A stretch of DNA of 51,579 nt. Source: Modicisalibacter ilicicola DSM 19980. GTDB lineage: Bacteria; Pseudomonadota; Gammaproteobacteria; Pseudomonadales; Halomonadaceae. Under the pieces are notes generated by a model. That model had not been told where the DNA came from, did not search any database, and saw only the letters and a program-made list of their open reading frames with translations. The stretch covers positions 1 to 51,579 of the forward strand of contig NZ_FQUJ01000020.1 of the NCBI RefSeq assembly GCF_900128925.1, given 5' to 3'. Shown here in pieces: positions 16,476 to 25,577 of the stretch (its first letter is position 1; every line of letters starts with the position of its first letter). The position numbers were made by a program, and so were the translations under genes.

Positions 16476-17254
16476 TCCCTGTCCGCACCCACGGCTCTCA
16501 GGTGCGCTTCGATCAGCGCCCTCGCGATCGAGTAGGGCGGCGGAAGCTGAGGTAACCGATGCGGCGTATACCAGGCCGCATCGACGATTTCGGTGCCATC
16601 GATGCGGATTCGACGACTCGTCGCCTCGGCGAAGAATCCAAGCATCAGCGAATGCGGAAATGGCCACGCCTGGCTTCGATAGTAGGTTACCTCGCCCAGG
16701 GTAAGCCCCACTTCCTCGTGGACCTCTCGGCGTACCGCATCCTCGGCGGTCTCTCCAGGCTCGATGAAGCCAGCCAGTGTCGAATAGCGCCCCGGCGGGA
16801 AGCGCGGACTGCGCGCCAGCAGCAGATCCTTGCCACAAGTCACCAGCGTGATGATGCAAGGCGAGATGCGCGGATAGTTGCGATGCCCGCAGGCCGGGCA
16901 CTGCATGGCAAACTCACCGTTCACGCGTTCGCTGGCCTGACCACAGCGACCGCAGAAGCGGTGATCGCGCTGCCACGCCACCACCTGCAAGGCCGTCGAG
17001 ATCAGCGGAAACCGGGACTCCGGCAGCCGGGCCAGCCACTCTCTGGCCGAGGGCCATTGCGGTTCTCCCCTTTCCTGGACGACCGCGACCGGACGATCGT
17101 TCCAGAAGCCCAGGGGCTGTGCCGAGTCGGGCCACTTATCGACATGCTGCAGCACCTCCTGCTCGCCGGCGGGTGCGATACCGTGGTGCTCGCCAACCCG
17201 GACCAACCAGCCGCCGTGGTGGTCTTTCGAGGGCAGATCGCGGCGAAACATCAC
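16472..17254 (-). CDS. nudC: NAD-capped RNA / NADH pyrophosphatase NudC
   Basis: A 260-residue Nudix hydrolase that cleaves NAD(H) and removes NAD caps from RNA. The zinc site is four Cys (101, 104 in CGRCG; 119, 122 in CPACG). The Nudix box runs from Gly162 to Gly183 with the REVHEEVG core intact. SQAWPFPHS at 194-202 is the NudC-specific NAD-recognition signature. ATG 17254 overlaps the dnaQ stop (ATGA), so it is translationally coupled to dnaQ, an uncommon pairing. Confidence 0.94.
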   Translation of the reverse strand: MMFRRDLPSKDHHGGWLVRVGEHHGIAPAGEQEVLQHVDKWPDSAQPLGFWNDRPVAVVQERGEPQWPSAREWLARLPESRFPLISTALQVVAWQRDHRFCGRCGQASERVNGEFAMQCPACGHRNYPRISPCIITLVTCGKDLLLARSPRFPPGRYSTLAGFIEPGETAEDAVRREVHEEVGLTLGEVTYYRSQAWPFPHSLMLGFFAEATSRRIRIDGTEIVDAAWYTPHRLPQLPPPYSIARALIEAHLRAVGADRD

Positions 17255-18039
17255 TGCTCGACCGGCTCATTCAGCCCTTTGTCGCTCGCCTGGGTGGCGT
17301 TTTCCCACCCCGCCAGGGCATCCCAGCCACAGGCTCCGGCTCCCTCGCGGATGCGCCCCAGCTTGGCCCGATGCGCTTCCAGTTCGGCCTGGGTCGGCAG
17401 CGGCACCGCCAGCCTGGGTCGTTCGGCAGGCAGGCGCCGAATGCCGCTGATGCCCCCGCTGCTGGCTCCCGACCCCGTCGCCTCCGCATCGAGCAGCAAC
17501 GCCGTCTGCCCCCCGGTCATGGCCAGGTAGACGTCAGCCAGAATCTCGGCATCGAGCAGTGCGCCGTGCAGCACGCGGTGCCCATTGTCGATCTCGTAGC
17601 GCTTGCAGAGCGCATCGAGACTGTTGCGCTGTCCCGGGTGCTTGTCCCGGGCCAGCTTCAGCGTATCCAGAATGCCGCACGCGTCCGCCACCGGGCCGAG
17701 CCGCGGCTCACCTCGGCGAGCATTCAGCAAGGTGAATTCGTGATCGATGAAACCGACATCGAAGGGCGCGTTGTGAATGACCAGCTCCGCTCCCTGAATG
17801 AACGCCCAGAAGGCGTCCGCCACCTCCGCGAAGCGCGGCTCATCGGCCACACGCTCGTTGGTGATGCCGTGGACGCCAATGGCCTCGGCGTCGATCTCGC
17901 GCTCGGGGTTGATGTACTGATGATAGGTGTTGCCGGTCAGGCGGCGATTGATCATCTCGACGGCACCGATCTCGATGAGGCGGTGGCCCTCCTTGGGATC
18001 GATGCCGGTGGTTTCGGTATCCAGAATGATCTGGCGCAT
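17251..18039 (-). CDS. dnaQ: DNA polymerase III epsilon subunit (proofreading exonuclease)
   Basis: A 262-residue DEDDh exonuclease: D7/E9 in DTETTGIDP, the second motif VIHNAPFDVGFID, and the third HGALLDAEILADV. The segment after the exonuclease domain, GGQTALLL, lies where E. coli epsilon has its clamp-binding motif. The C-terminal tail (PTQAELEAHRAKLGRI) matches the alpha-subunit-binding region. It lies 33 nt after rnhA and is co-directional with it, whereas E. coli has the two genes divergent. It overlaps nudC by ATGA. Confidence 0.94.
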   Translation of the reverse strand: MRQIILDTETTGIDPKEGHRLIEIGAVEMINRRLTGNTYHQYINPEREIDAEAIGVHGITNERVADEPRFAEVADAFWAFIQGAELVIHNAPFDVGFIDHEFTLLNARRGEPRLGPVADACGILDTLKLARDKHPGQRNSLDALCKRYEIDNGHRVLHGALLDAEILADVYLAMTGGQTALLLDAEATGSGASSGGISGIRRLPAERPRLAVPLPTQAELEAHRAKLGRIREGAGACGWDALAGWENATQASDKGLNEPVEQ

Positions 18040-18072
18040 GGGTTTCTCGTCGTCGCTTGGATTGGAGGTACG

Positions 18073-18534
18073 TCAGCCTTGCAGACTCAGCGCGGCGTCG
18101 ATCGCCTCGTTGGCCAGTGCGTCGGCGCGCTCGTTGCCAGGATGGCCGCTATGCCCCTTGACCCAGTGCCAGCGCACATCATGGCGCTGGCTTTCGGCCA
18201 GCAGCTGCCGCCACAGTTCGGCATTCTTGACGGGCTGCTTGGCCGCGGTCTTCCAGCCGCGCTTCTGCCAGCCGTGGATCCATTCGGTGATGCCCTTGCG
18301 CAGGTACTGCGAGTCGGTGTGCAATTCCACGCGGCAGGGACGCTTGAGTTCTCGCAAGGCCATGATGGCCGCCATCAGTTCCATGCGATTGTTGGTGGTC
18401 GATGCCTCGAAGCCGTTGAGCGTCTTCTCGTGACGCCCCGCGTTGAGCAGCGCCCCCCACCCGCCGGGGCCAGGATTGCCGCGGCAGGCGCCATCGGTAT
18501 GGATAATCACCTCGGGCAATTCAGTCAACCTCAC
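18073..18534 (-). CDS. rnhA: Ribonuclease HI
   Basis: A 153-residue RNase HI, degrading RNA in RNA-DNA hybrids. The catalytic acidic residues are in [29 protein letters not shown] and NERADALA, all present. The basic handle helix [11 protein letters not shown] is present. I use GTG 18534; its coding start overlaps the end of yafS by 14 bp, and a TTG at about 18525 or the TTG at 18516 could equally serve. Classical neighbours yafS and dnaQ flank it. Confidence 0.94.
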   Translation of the reverse strand: MRLTELPEVIIHTDGACRGNPGPGGWGALLNAGRHEKTLNGFEASTTNNRMELMAAIMALRELKRPCRVELHTDSQYLRKGITEWIHGWQKRGWKTAAKQPVKNAELWRQLLAESQRHDVRWHWVKGHSGHPGNERADALANEAIDAALSLQG

Positions 18535-19297
18535 TCACCCTTTCGCGTTCCTGTTCAGCGACGATGCGCGGCGAGTTGCCGAGCATCGGACGCCCCATGG
18601 CTGGCGTGGCCAGGCGGGGACGCACGATCTGGGCACGCTGCATTCGGCGCCGAGCACGAATCATGTAAGTGTCACCCAGCGGCAGATTGTAGCGCCGCCC
18701 CAGGGACTCGAGCCTGGCATTGCCGGGCGGTCGGCCGGGCAAGCGAAAGCCGCAGTAGTCTACCCGCTCGATTTCGAAATCGACAAACTCGAGCCAGTCC
18801 CGCAGACGCCCGGGGGTTCTCCACTTGCCTCGCCAAGGCAGGCTCGAGCGGCTCCTCGAGCAGACGCGCCGCAGCCCCTCGACACCCAGCGGAAACCAGC
18901 CGAAGATGACCAGGCATCCATTGTCGGCCACCACGCGAGTTGCCTCCTGCAGCACACGGTGAGGCTCCGGGGCGACTTCCAGCAGGTGGTGCACGACCAC
19001 CAGCGACAGGGAGTCGTCGGGCAGCGGCAGAGTGCCAGGATTGCATACCAGGCAGGCCTCGTCCTCGGCCAGCTCCCGGGTCGGCGACCAGGCCAGCGAA
19101 TGGCGAATCGGGCACATGTCCGTCAGCCGTGGCGCCATGCCGAGATGAAGGCTACGCACCCCGAAAAGGCGTTCGCAGACCGGCCCGATGCAAGCCCGCT
19201 CGGCTTGCCAGTGCGCCTTTCCGGCGGGGGACGCCCAGTAGAGGCGACCCTGGCGGACCGTCTGGGCCAGAGATATCGTCATATTAGAATTTGACAC
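18521..19297 (-). CDS. yafS: SAM-dependent methyltransferase, YafS-type
   Basis: A 258-residue class I methyltransferase. The motif I region is diverged ([10 protein letters not shown]), but [19 protein letters not shown] and [20 protein letters not shown] match the Methyltransf_11 post-I and III blocks. Position between gloB (divergent) and rnhA (downstream) is the same as E. coli yafS, supporting orthology. The start is GTG 19297, with ATG 19282 as a close alternative. The substrate is unknown. Confidence 0.85.
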   Translation of the reverse strand: MSNSNMTISLAQTVRQGRLYWASPAGKAHWQAERACIGPVCERLFGVRSLHLGMAPRLTDMCPIRHSLAWSPTRELAEDEACLVCNPGTLPLPDDSLSLVVVHHLLEVAPEPHRVLQEATRVVADNGCLVIFGWFPLGVEGLRRVCSRSRSSLPWRGKWRTPGRLRDWLEFVDFEIERVDYCGFRLPGRPPGNARLESLGRRYNLPLGDTYMIRARRRMQRAQIVRPRLATPAMGRPMLGNSPRIVAEQERERVSEVD

Positions 19298-19407
19298 AGC
19301 ACGCTCTTCCCCCCATGGTTAGGCACATTTTGTGCAGTCCGGCTTCCGGAATGGCGCTTGTCATTGGCCATCGGAGTGTCGACCAACCGCGCCGAGGAAA
19401 GACATTG

Positions 19408-20175
19408 ATGCTGAGCGTGACACCGATTCCCGCCTTCAACGACAACTATATCTGGCTATTGCGTCAAGACTCTACCACTGATGTGACGGTAGTCGACCCT
19501 GGCGATGCCCAGCCGGTGATCGAGTACCTGGAGCGGGAAAGCCTCAATCTTTCCACGATTCTCATCACGCATCACCACCACGACCATACCGGCGGCTTGC
19601 CGGAGCTCACCAAGCGTTACGCACCACGCGTCATCGGTCCCGACAACCCGAATATCGAGGAGATCGGCGAGCGCGTGGCCGATGGCGATGACTTCCGTGT
19701 GCTGGGGCGCCGTTTCGAGGTGCTGGCGGTGCCGGGTCACACCCTTGATCATATTGCCTTTTTCGCTTCCGGGACGCCATCCCTGCTGTTTTGCGGTGAT
19801 ACCCTCTTCTGCGGGGGCTGCGGACGTCTCTTCGAAGGCACGCCAGAACAGATGCACCGATCGCTCTCGCGGCTGGCCTCCCTGCCCGAAGACACCCTGG
19901 TATTCGCCGCCCACGAATACACCCTGGCCAACCTCCGCTTTGCCCAGGCCGCAGAGCCGGACAACAGGGTGCGCGACCGATTGATGAGCGAATGCCAGCG
20001 TGCACGAGATCTGAGTCGACCGACGCTTCCCAGCACCATTGGCCGCGAGCGTCAGGTCAACCCCTTTCTGCGTGTCGACAACGAGCACATCCGCTCCACG
20101 GCCGCCGCTCAAGGGCCTACCGATTCGCCCGATATAACCTTTGCAACGCTTCGCCACTGGAAAGACAACTTTTAA
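19408..20175 (+). CDS. gloB: Hydroxyacylglutathione hydrolase (glyoxalase II)
   Basis: A 255-residue metallo-beta-lactamase-fold enzyme that hydrolyses S-lactoylglutathione to lactate and glutathione, completing methylglyoxal detoxification. Metal ligands are in THHHHDHTGG (54-63), the His in VPGHTLDHIAFF and the Asp in CGDTLFCGGCGRLFEG. The glutathione-binding YTLANLRFA and C-terminal NPFLR are present. ATG 19408 (MLSVTPIPAFNDNYIW) is the family start with GAGGAAA upstream. Divergent from yafS. Confidence 0.95.
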   Translation: MLSVTPIPAFNDNYIWLLRQDSTTDVTVVDPGDAQPVIEYLERESLNLSTILITHHHHDHTGGLPELTKRYAPRVIGPDNPNIEEIGERVADGDDFRVLGRRFEVLAVPGHTLDHIAFFASGTPSLLFCGDTLFCGGCGRLFEGTPEQMHRSLSRLASLPEDTLVFAAHEYTLANLRFAQAAEPDNRVRDRLMSECQRARDLSRPTLPSTIGRERQVNPFLRVDNEHIRSTAAAQGPTDSPDITFATLRHWKDNF

Positions 20176-20233
20176 AACACCATGGACGCCGCCCAGGGGT
20201 TGTTCCCTGATGCGCCTATGAGGACCCGAACCC

Positions 20234-21391
20234 ATGAGCAGCCGATCGTCCTGTCGTCAGGCCTACAGTCTGATAGGAGGAATTCTTTTAACCTTTTCGT
20301 TCTCGACCCATGCCAGCTCCTTCCCATCGACGACGCCTCAGTCGCCGTTCTGGGAAGCGCTGATGCTCCAGCCCGCCGTTCAGGGAGACATCTGGACGCG
20401 CATGCGCGACAACTTCCAGTGGGAGATCGACGCCAGGGAACCTAGGGTTCAGAAGTGGATCGACTACTACCGCCGCTATCCCGGTAACATCACCACCATC
20501 GCCGAGCGCGCGCGTCCCTGGCTGTATTGGGTCGTCAGCGAGCTCGAACGGCGCGGCATGCCGGGGGAGATCGCGCTGCTTCCCTTCATCGAGAGTGCCT
20601 ACGACCCGACGGCTCGCCATGCCGGCGGTGCCACCGGCATGTGGCAATTCATGCCGGGAACGGGTGATGCGCTGGGACTGCGCCGGGATGGTACCTACGA
20701 TGGTCGCCTCGATGTCATTGCCTCCACCAAGGCTGCACTGGACTATATCCAGCAACAGGCCGACCAGTGGTACGAAGGCGATATCGAGCTCTCCCTGGCG
20801 GCTTACAATGCCGGCGCCGGGACGGTCAACAAGGCCCGCCGAAAGGCAGTTGCCTCGGGCAAGCGCGGCGACTACTGGGACCTGCGGCTACCACGCCAGA
20901 CCATGAACTACGTTCCCAAGCTGCTGGCACTCTCGCGGATGATCGCCGAACCCGATCGCTATGACATCGCCCTGCCCAGCATCCCCAATCAACCGGCCTT
21001 CGCCAGGGTACCGGTCGAGGGACGCATCCATCTGGCCCGGGTGGCCAGGATGGCCGGCATCAGCCGCTCGCGTCTCGAGGCGCTAAACCCGGCACTGCTG
21101 CAGGGAACCACCCTCCCCTCGCGCGCGCCGGAACTGCTGGTGCCGCATACCGCGAAGAACGCCCTGGTCACGCATCTCGCCGAGCGTCGCGAGGCCTTTG
21201 CCAGCGAAGATCGCTACCGGGTACGTCGGGGCGACTCGCTCTCTGCCCTGGCCGCCCGCTACTCGGTAACGGTGAACGAGTTGCGCCGGCACAATGGTCT
21301 GCGCAGCGACGTCATCCGTATCGGCCAGATGTTGAGTATTCCGGGCCGAGGCGAACCGGACGTGGGACAGGACACGCTGGTACGCCGATAA
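20234..21391 (+). CDS. mltD: Membrane-bound lytic transglycosylase D-like protein
   Basis: A 385-residue murein hydrolase. An N-terminal hydrophobic stretch (about 12-28) is followed by a lytic-transglycosylase domain with catalytic Glu in LLPFIESAYDP and the GATGMWQFMPGT and LAAYNAGAGTV motifs. One LysM repeat (YRVRRGDSLSALAARYSVT) lies near the C-terminus. E. coli MltD is a lipoprotein with two LysM repeats; here only one is seen and no lipobox Cys follows the hydrophobic stretch, so it may be periplasmic or anchored by an uncleaved segment. It follows gloB as in E. coli. Confidence 0.88.
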   Translation: MSSRSSCRQAYSLIGGILLTFSFSTHASSFPSTTPQSPFWEALMLQPAVQGDIWTRMRDNFQWEIDAREPRVQKWIDYYRRYPGNITTIAERARPWLYWVVSELERRGMPGEIALLPFIESAYDPTARHAGGATGMWQFMPGTGDALGLRRDGTYDGRLDVIASTKAALDYIQQQADQWYEGDIELSLAAYNAGAGTVNKARRKAVASGKRGDYWDLRLPRQTMNYVPKLLALSRMIAEPDRYDIALPSIPNQPAFARVPVEGRIHLARVARMAGISRSRLEALNPALLQGTTLPSRAPELLVPHTAKNALVTHLAERREAFASEDRYRVRRGDSLSALAARYSVTVNELRRHNGLRSDVIRIGQMLSIPGRGEPDVGQDTLVRR

Positions 21392-21546
21392 CCCGGGCGG
21401 TGCATCGCATCAGGCTGCTGCCGTTGCGAACCACCATGCACGCGAACCGGCACAAGAGTATTTACAACCGGACCGACGGCTGACACCTTAACGCTGGGTG
21501 ATCCGTCGCGACGTTACGCGCCGGGCGATAGTCGAAAGGAGACTCG

Positions 21547-23379
21547 ATGTTGCGCATGGTTCAGGCCGCCCTCGTTCTTGCGGCTTTGTCGTTTCCGGGT
21601 ATGGCACTTGCCGCTTCGTCCGGCGAGGTGGCCACTCAGCATGGCCTGGCCATGTATGACGAGCCGGCACTGGCAGCCGGTTTCGATCACTTTCCTTATG
21701 TCAATCCCGATGCGCCCGAGGGGGGCGAACTCAATCGCGCCGCCATCGGCAGCTTCGATTCCACCAACCCCTTCATCGTCAAGGGCACCCCCGCCAACGG
21801 GCTCACGCAGATCTACGACACCTTGATGGTGGGCAACCCCGACGAACCTTTCACCATGTACGGCCTGCTCGCCGAAGGCGTTCGCCTCGATCCTGACCGC
21901 CGCTGGATGGAGTTCGACCTGCATCCCGAGGCGACCTTCCACGATGGCGAGCCGGTGACCGCCGAGGACGTCGTCTTCAGCTTTCGGCTGCTGCGCGACG
22001 AGGGGCAACCCTTCTATGCCGCCTACTATGCAGATGTCACCTCGGCTCAGCGCCTCGACGACGACACCGTGCGCTTCGAGTTCGCCGAGGAGAACTCCCG
22101 GGAGCTGCCGCTGATCCTCGGCCAGTTGCCGATCCTCCCGCAGCACTACTGGATGGATCGCGACTTCACGACGCCGACTCTCGACCCGTTGCTCGGCTCC
22201 GGCCCCTATCGCATCGCCCAGGTCGACCCCGGCCGCCGCATCGTCTACGAGCGCGTGGAGGATTACTGGGGCGAGGACCTGCCGGTCAATCGCGGCCGCC
22301 ACAACATCGGACGCCTGATCTTCGACTACTACCGCGACCAGACCGTGGCGCTTGAGGCCTTCAAGGCCGGCAACCTGGACATGCGCATCGAATCGAGCGC
22401 ACGCAACTGGGCCACCGCCTACGACTTCCCGGCACTAGAGCAAGGCTTCGTCGAGAAGCTGCTGATCCCGGACGGACAGCCGGCGGGCATGCAGGCCTAC
22501 GTCATGAACCTGCGCCGGGACAAGTTCAAGGACGTGCGGGTGCGCGAGGCCCTGAATCTCGCCTTCGACTTTCCCTGGTTGAACGACAACCTGTTCTACG
22601 GCGCCTACGAACGCACCCACAGCTATTTCGAGAACTCCGAGATGGCCGCCCAGGGCACGCCAAGCGATGCCGAGCTGGCACTGCTCGGCCCGCATCGTGA
22701 CCAGCTACCCGAGCGCGTCTTCGAGGAACCGCTGCCCGTGGAACACCCCGAGGACATCCGCCCGCGCCTGCGCGAAGCCCTGGGGCTGTTGCGCGAGGCC
22801 GGCTACGAGGTGCAGAACGGTCAATTGGTGAACCGCAAGTCCGGGAACCCCTTCACCCTGGAGATACTGCTCTACGATTCCCAGTTCGAGCGCATTGCCC
22901 AACCCTTGCTGCGCAACCTCGAGCGCATCGGCATTCGCGGCAAGATTCGCATCGTCGACGTCAACCAGTACCTCAATCGCCTGCGCAACTTCGATTTCGA
23001 CATGATCGTCGGCGGCTTCCCGCAGTCGATCACCCCCGGCAACGAGCAGCGCGAGTTCTGGACCAGCGACTATGCCGACAAGCCGCAGAGTCGCAACCTC
23101 ATCGGCCTCAAGGACCCGGTCATCGACGACCTGGTGGAAAAGCTGATCCGGGCCGAAACGCGTCAGCAGCTCGACGCGGCCGCCCAAGCGCTGGACCGGG
23201 TACTGCGCTGGGGCTTCTACGTCATACCGCAGTTCCACCTGGCGGCCACCCGCGTCGCCCTGTGGGACAAGTACGGCTACCCCGAACCGCATCCCGAGTA
23301 CAACCTCGACCTGGATGCCTGGTGGGTCGACCCCGAGCGCGCCCGGGTCGTCAATCAGCGCCAGCATGGCAGTCGTTAA
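21547..23379 (+). CDS. yejA: Peptide ABC transporter substrate-binding protein YejA
   Basis: A 610-residue family-5 extracellular solute-binding protein. The signal peptide is residues 1-22 (ending ALAAS). Typical SBP_bac_5 features follow: FHDGEPVTAEDVVFSFRLL, YNQTVALEAFKAG-like and NQYLNRLRNFDFDMIVGGF. The Yej system imports oligopeptides, including microcin C in enterobacteria. AAGGAG precedes the ATG. First gene of yejABEF; the 155-nt gap after mltD should hold the promoter. Confidence 0.93.
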   Translation: MLRMVQAALVLAALSFPGMALAASSGEVATQHGLAMYDEPALAAGFDHFPYVNPDAPEGGELNRAAIGSFDSTNPFIVKGTPANGLTQIYDTLMVGNPDEPFTMYGLLAEGVRLDPDRRWMEFDLHPEATFHDGEPVTAEDVVFSFRLLRDEGQPFYAAYYADVTSAQRLDDDTVRFEFAEENSRELPLILGQLPILPQHYWMDRDFTTPTLDPLLGSGPYRIAQVDPGRRIVYERVEDYWGEDLPVNRGRHNIGRLIFDYYRDQTVALEAFKAGNLDMRIESSARNWATAYDFPALEQGFVEKLLIPDGQPAGMQAYVMNLRRDKFKDVRVREALNLAFDFPWLNDNLFYGAYERTHSYFENSEMAAQGTPSDAELALLGPHRDQLPERVFEEPLPVEHPEDIRPRLREALGLLREAGYEVQNGQLVNRKSGNPFTLEILLYDSQFERIAQPLLRNLERIGIRGKIRIVDVNQYLNRLRNFDFDMIVGGFPQSITPGNEQREFWTSDYADKPQSRNLIGLKDPVIDDLVEKLIRAETRQQLDAAAQALDRVLRWGFYVIPQFHLAATRVALWDKYGYPEPHPEYNLDLDAWWVDPERARVVNQRQHGSR

Positions 23380-23394
23380 CCTCAGGGAAGCTCA

Positions 23395-24471
23395 GTGGCC
23401 GCCTACGTCCTACGTCGCCTATTGCTGATGATCCCCACCCTGCTGGGGATCATGCTGCTCAATTTCATCATCGTTCAGGCGGCCCCGGGCGGCCCCATCG
23501 ACCAGATCATCGCCCGCTACCAGGGGCTCGACAGCATCTCCAGCACGCGCCTCTCCTCCGGGGGCGGTGACTCGACCGGCGGCAGCAGCGAGTCCCGGGG
23601 CGCACGCGGCGTCGACGATCGCTTCATCGAGGCCCTCGAGAAGCAGTTCGGCTTCGACGAACCGGCCCATGTGCGCTTCGTGAACATGCTGGGCGATTAC
23701 GCCACCTTCGACTTCGGCACCAGCTTCTTTCGCGACCGGGCGGTCATCGACCTGATGATCGAGCGCTTGCCGGTATCGATATCGCTCGGCCTCTGGACCA
23801 CCCTGCTGGTCTATCTGATATCGATCCCCCTGGGAATCCGCAAGGCGTTGCGCCACGGCTCGCGTTTCGATGTCTGGACCTCGGGGCTGGTGATCGTCGG
23901 CTACGCCATCCCGGGCTTCCTGTTCGCCATCCTGCTGATCGTGCTGTTCGCCGGCGGCAGTTATTTCGACGTCTTTCCCCTTCGCGGGCTGACCTCTCCC
24001 TATTTCGACGAGCTGGGCCTGTGGGGCAAGATCGGCGACTACTTCTGGCACATCACCCTGCCGGTGATCGCCGCGGCGATCGGCAGCTTCGCCACCCTGA
24101 CCATGCTCACCAAGAACAGCTTCCTCGACGAGATCCACAAGCAATACGTGCTGACCGCCCGGGCCAAGGGTGCCAGCGACCGCCAGGTGCTCTACGGTCA
24201 CGTGTTCCGCAACGCGATGCTGATCATCATCGCCGGACTGCCCTCGGCCCTGGTCGGCATCTTCTTCACCGGCGCGCTGCTCATCGAGGTGATCTTCTCC
24301 CTCGACGGCCTCGGCCTGCTGGGATTCGAGGCCGTCATGCAGCGTGACTACCCGGTGATCTTCGGCACGCTGTACCTCTACACCCTGATCGGGCTGATCC
24401 TCAAGCTGATCTCGGACCTGACCTACGTCTGGGTGGACCCGCGCATCGACTTCGAGACGAGGGAGTCCTGA
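23395..24471 (+). CDS. yejB: Peptide ABC transporter permease YejB
   Basis: A 358-residue permease starting with GTG ([19 protein letters not shown]). There are six membrane segments, and the EAA loop near [20 protein letters not shown] contacts the ATPase. A Ser/Gly-rich insert (about 52-75) follows the first membrane segment, as in YejB proteins. It starts 15 nt after yejA and overlaps yejE in TGATG. Confidence 0.93.
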   Translation: MAAYVLRRLLLMIPTLLGIMLLNFIIVQAAPGGPIDQIIARYQGLDSISSTRLSSGGGDSTGGSSESRGARGVDDRFIEALEKQFGFDEPAHVRFVNMLGDYATFDFGTSFFRDRAVIDLMIERLPVSISLGLWTTLLVYLISIPLGIRKALRHGSRFDVWTSGLVIVGYAIPGFLFAILLIVLFAGGSYFDVFPLRGLTSPYFDELGLWGKIGDYFWHITLPVIAAAIGSFATLTMLTKNSFLDEIHKQYVLTARAKGASDRQVLYGHVFRNAMLIIIAGLPSALVGIFFTGALLIEVIFSLDGLGLLGFEAVMQRDYPVIFGTLYLYTLIGLILKLISDLTYVWVDPRIDFETRES

Positions 24472-25577
24472 TGGCCATCCTCGAGCGCTTCAGACCCCGC
24501 CTGTCGCCGATCACCCGACGCCGTCTGGCGGTGTTTCGCGGCAATGGTCGGGCGCGACTCGCCCTCTGGGTCTTCTCGCTGCTGTTCCTGCTCAGCCTGG
24601 GCGCCGAGTTGATCGCCAATGACAAGCCACTGGTGCTCAAGTACCAGGACCAGTGGTATGCCCCCTTGCTGGTGGACTATCCCGAGACGGAATTCGGCGG
24701 CTTTCTGCCAACCGCCACGGATTACCGCGACCCCTTCGTGATCGAGCAGATCCAGGCCGAGGGCTGGATGCTGTGGCCACCGATCCCCTTCGCCTACGAC
24801 ACCCTGGACCAGGCGCTCGACCACCCCGCCCCGGCGCCTCCCAGCACCCGCCACTGGCTGGGCACCGACGACCAGGGCCGCGACGTCCTGGCCCGGGTGA
24901 TCTACGGGTTTCGGCTATCGGTGGTGTTTGCCCTGGTGCTGACGCTGGGCTCGCTGGTGCTGGGGGTGCTGGTCGGCGGTATCCAGGGCTACTTCGGCGG
25001 CAAGGTCGATCTGGTCGGCCAGCGCCTCACGGAGATCTGGTCGGGCCTGCCGGTGCTCTTCCTGCTCATCATCCTCGCCAGCCTGGTCGAACCCAACCTG
25101 TGGTGGTTGCTGGGCATCATGCTGCTCTTCTCCTGGCTGGGCCTGGTGGACATCGTACGCGCCGAGTTCCTGCGCGCGCGCAATCTCGAATACGTGCGTG
25201 CCGCTCGGGCGCTGGGGCTGCCTTCGCACCTGATCATGTGGCGTCACGTGCTACCCAACGCCATGGTCGCCACCCTGACGTTCATTCCGTTCCTGTTCAC
25301 CGGTGCCATCACCACCCTGACCGCGCTGGACTTCCTGGGCTTCGGCCTGCCCCCGGGCTCGCCCTCCCTGGGCGAACTGGTGGCCCAGGGCAAGAACAAC
25401 CTGCAGGCCCCCTGGCTCGGCATCACCGCCTTCATCACCCTCAGCGTGATGCTTTCCTTGCTGGTGTTCATCGGAGAAGGCCTGCGGGATGCCTTCGATC
25501 CTCGCCATATCAATGCCCCCATGCCGCCCAAACCGGAGCGAGTAGCCATAACGGAGGAGCCCGTCGATGAGCGCTGA
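24471..25577 (+). CDS. yejE: Peptide ABC transporter permease YejE
   Basis: A 368-residue permease with about six membrane segments. It has the long periplasmic segment between TM1 and TM2 typical of YejE (GWMLWPPIPFAYDTLD, HWLGTDDQGRDVLARVIYGF). The EAA loop is RAARALGLPSHLIMWRHVLPN. The start overlaps the yejB stop by one base and its end overlaps the start of yejF by 11 bp, indicating tight coupling. Confidence 0.93.
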   Translation: MAILERFRPRLSPITRRRLAVFRGNGRARLALWVFSLLFLLSLGAELIANDKPLVLKYQDQWYAPLLVDYPETEFGGFLPTATDYRDPFVIEQIQAEGWMLWPPIPFAYDTLDQALDHPAPAPPSTRHWLGTDDQGRDVLARVIYGFRLSVVFALVLTLGSLVLGVLVGGIQGYFGGKVDLVGQRLTEIWSGLPVLFLLIILASLVEPNLWWLLGIMLLFSWLGLVDIVRAEFLRARNLEYVRAARALGLPSHLIMWRHVLPNAMVATLTFIPFLFTGAITTLTALDFLGFGLPPGSPSLGELVAQGKNNLQAPWLGITAFITLSVMLSLLVFIGEGLRDAFDPRHINAPMPPKPERVAITEEPVDER

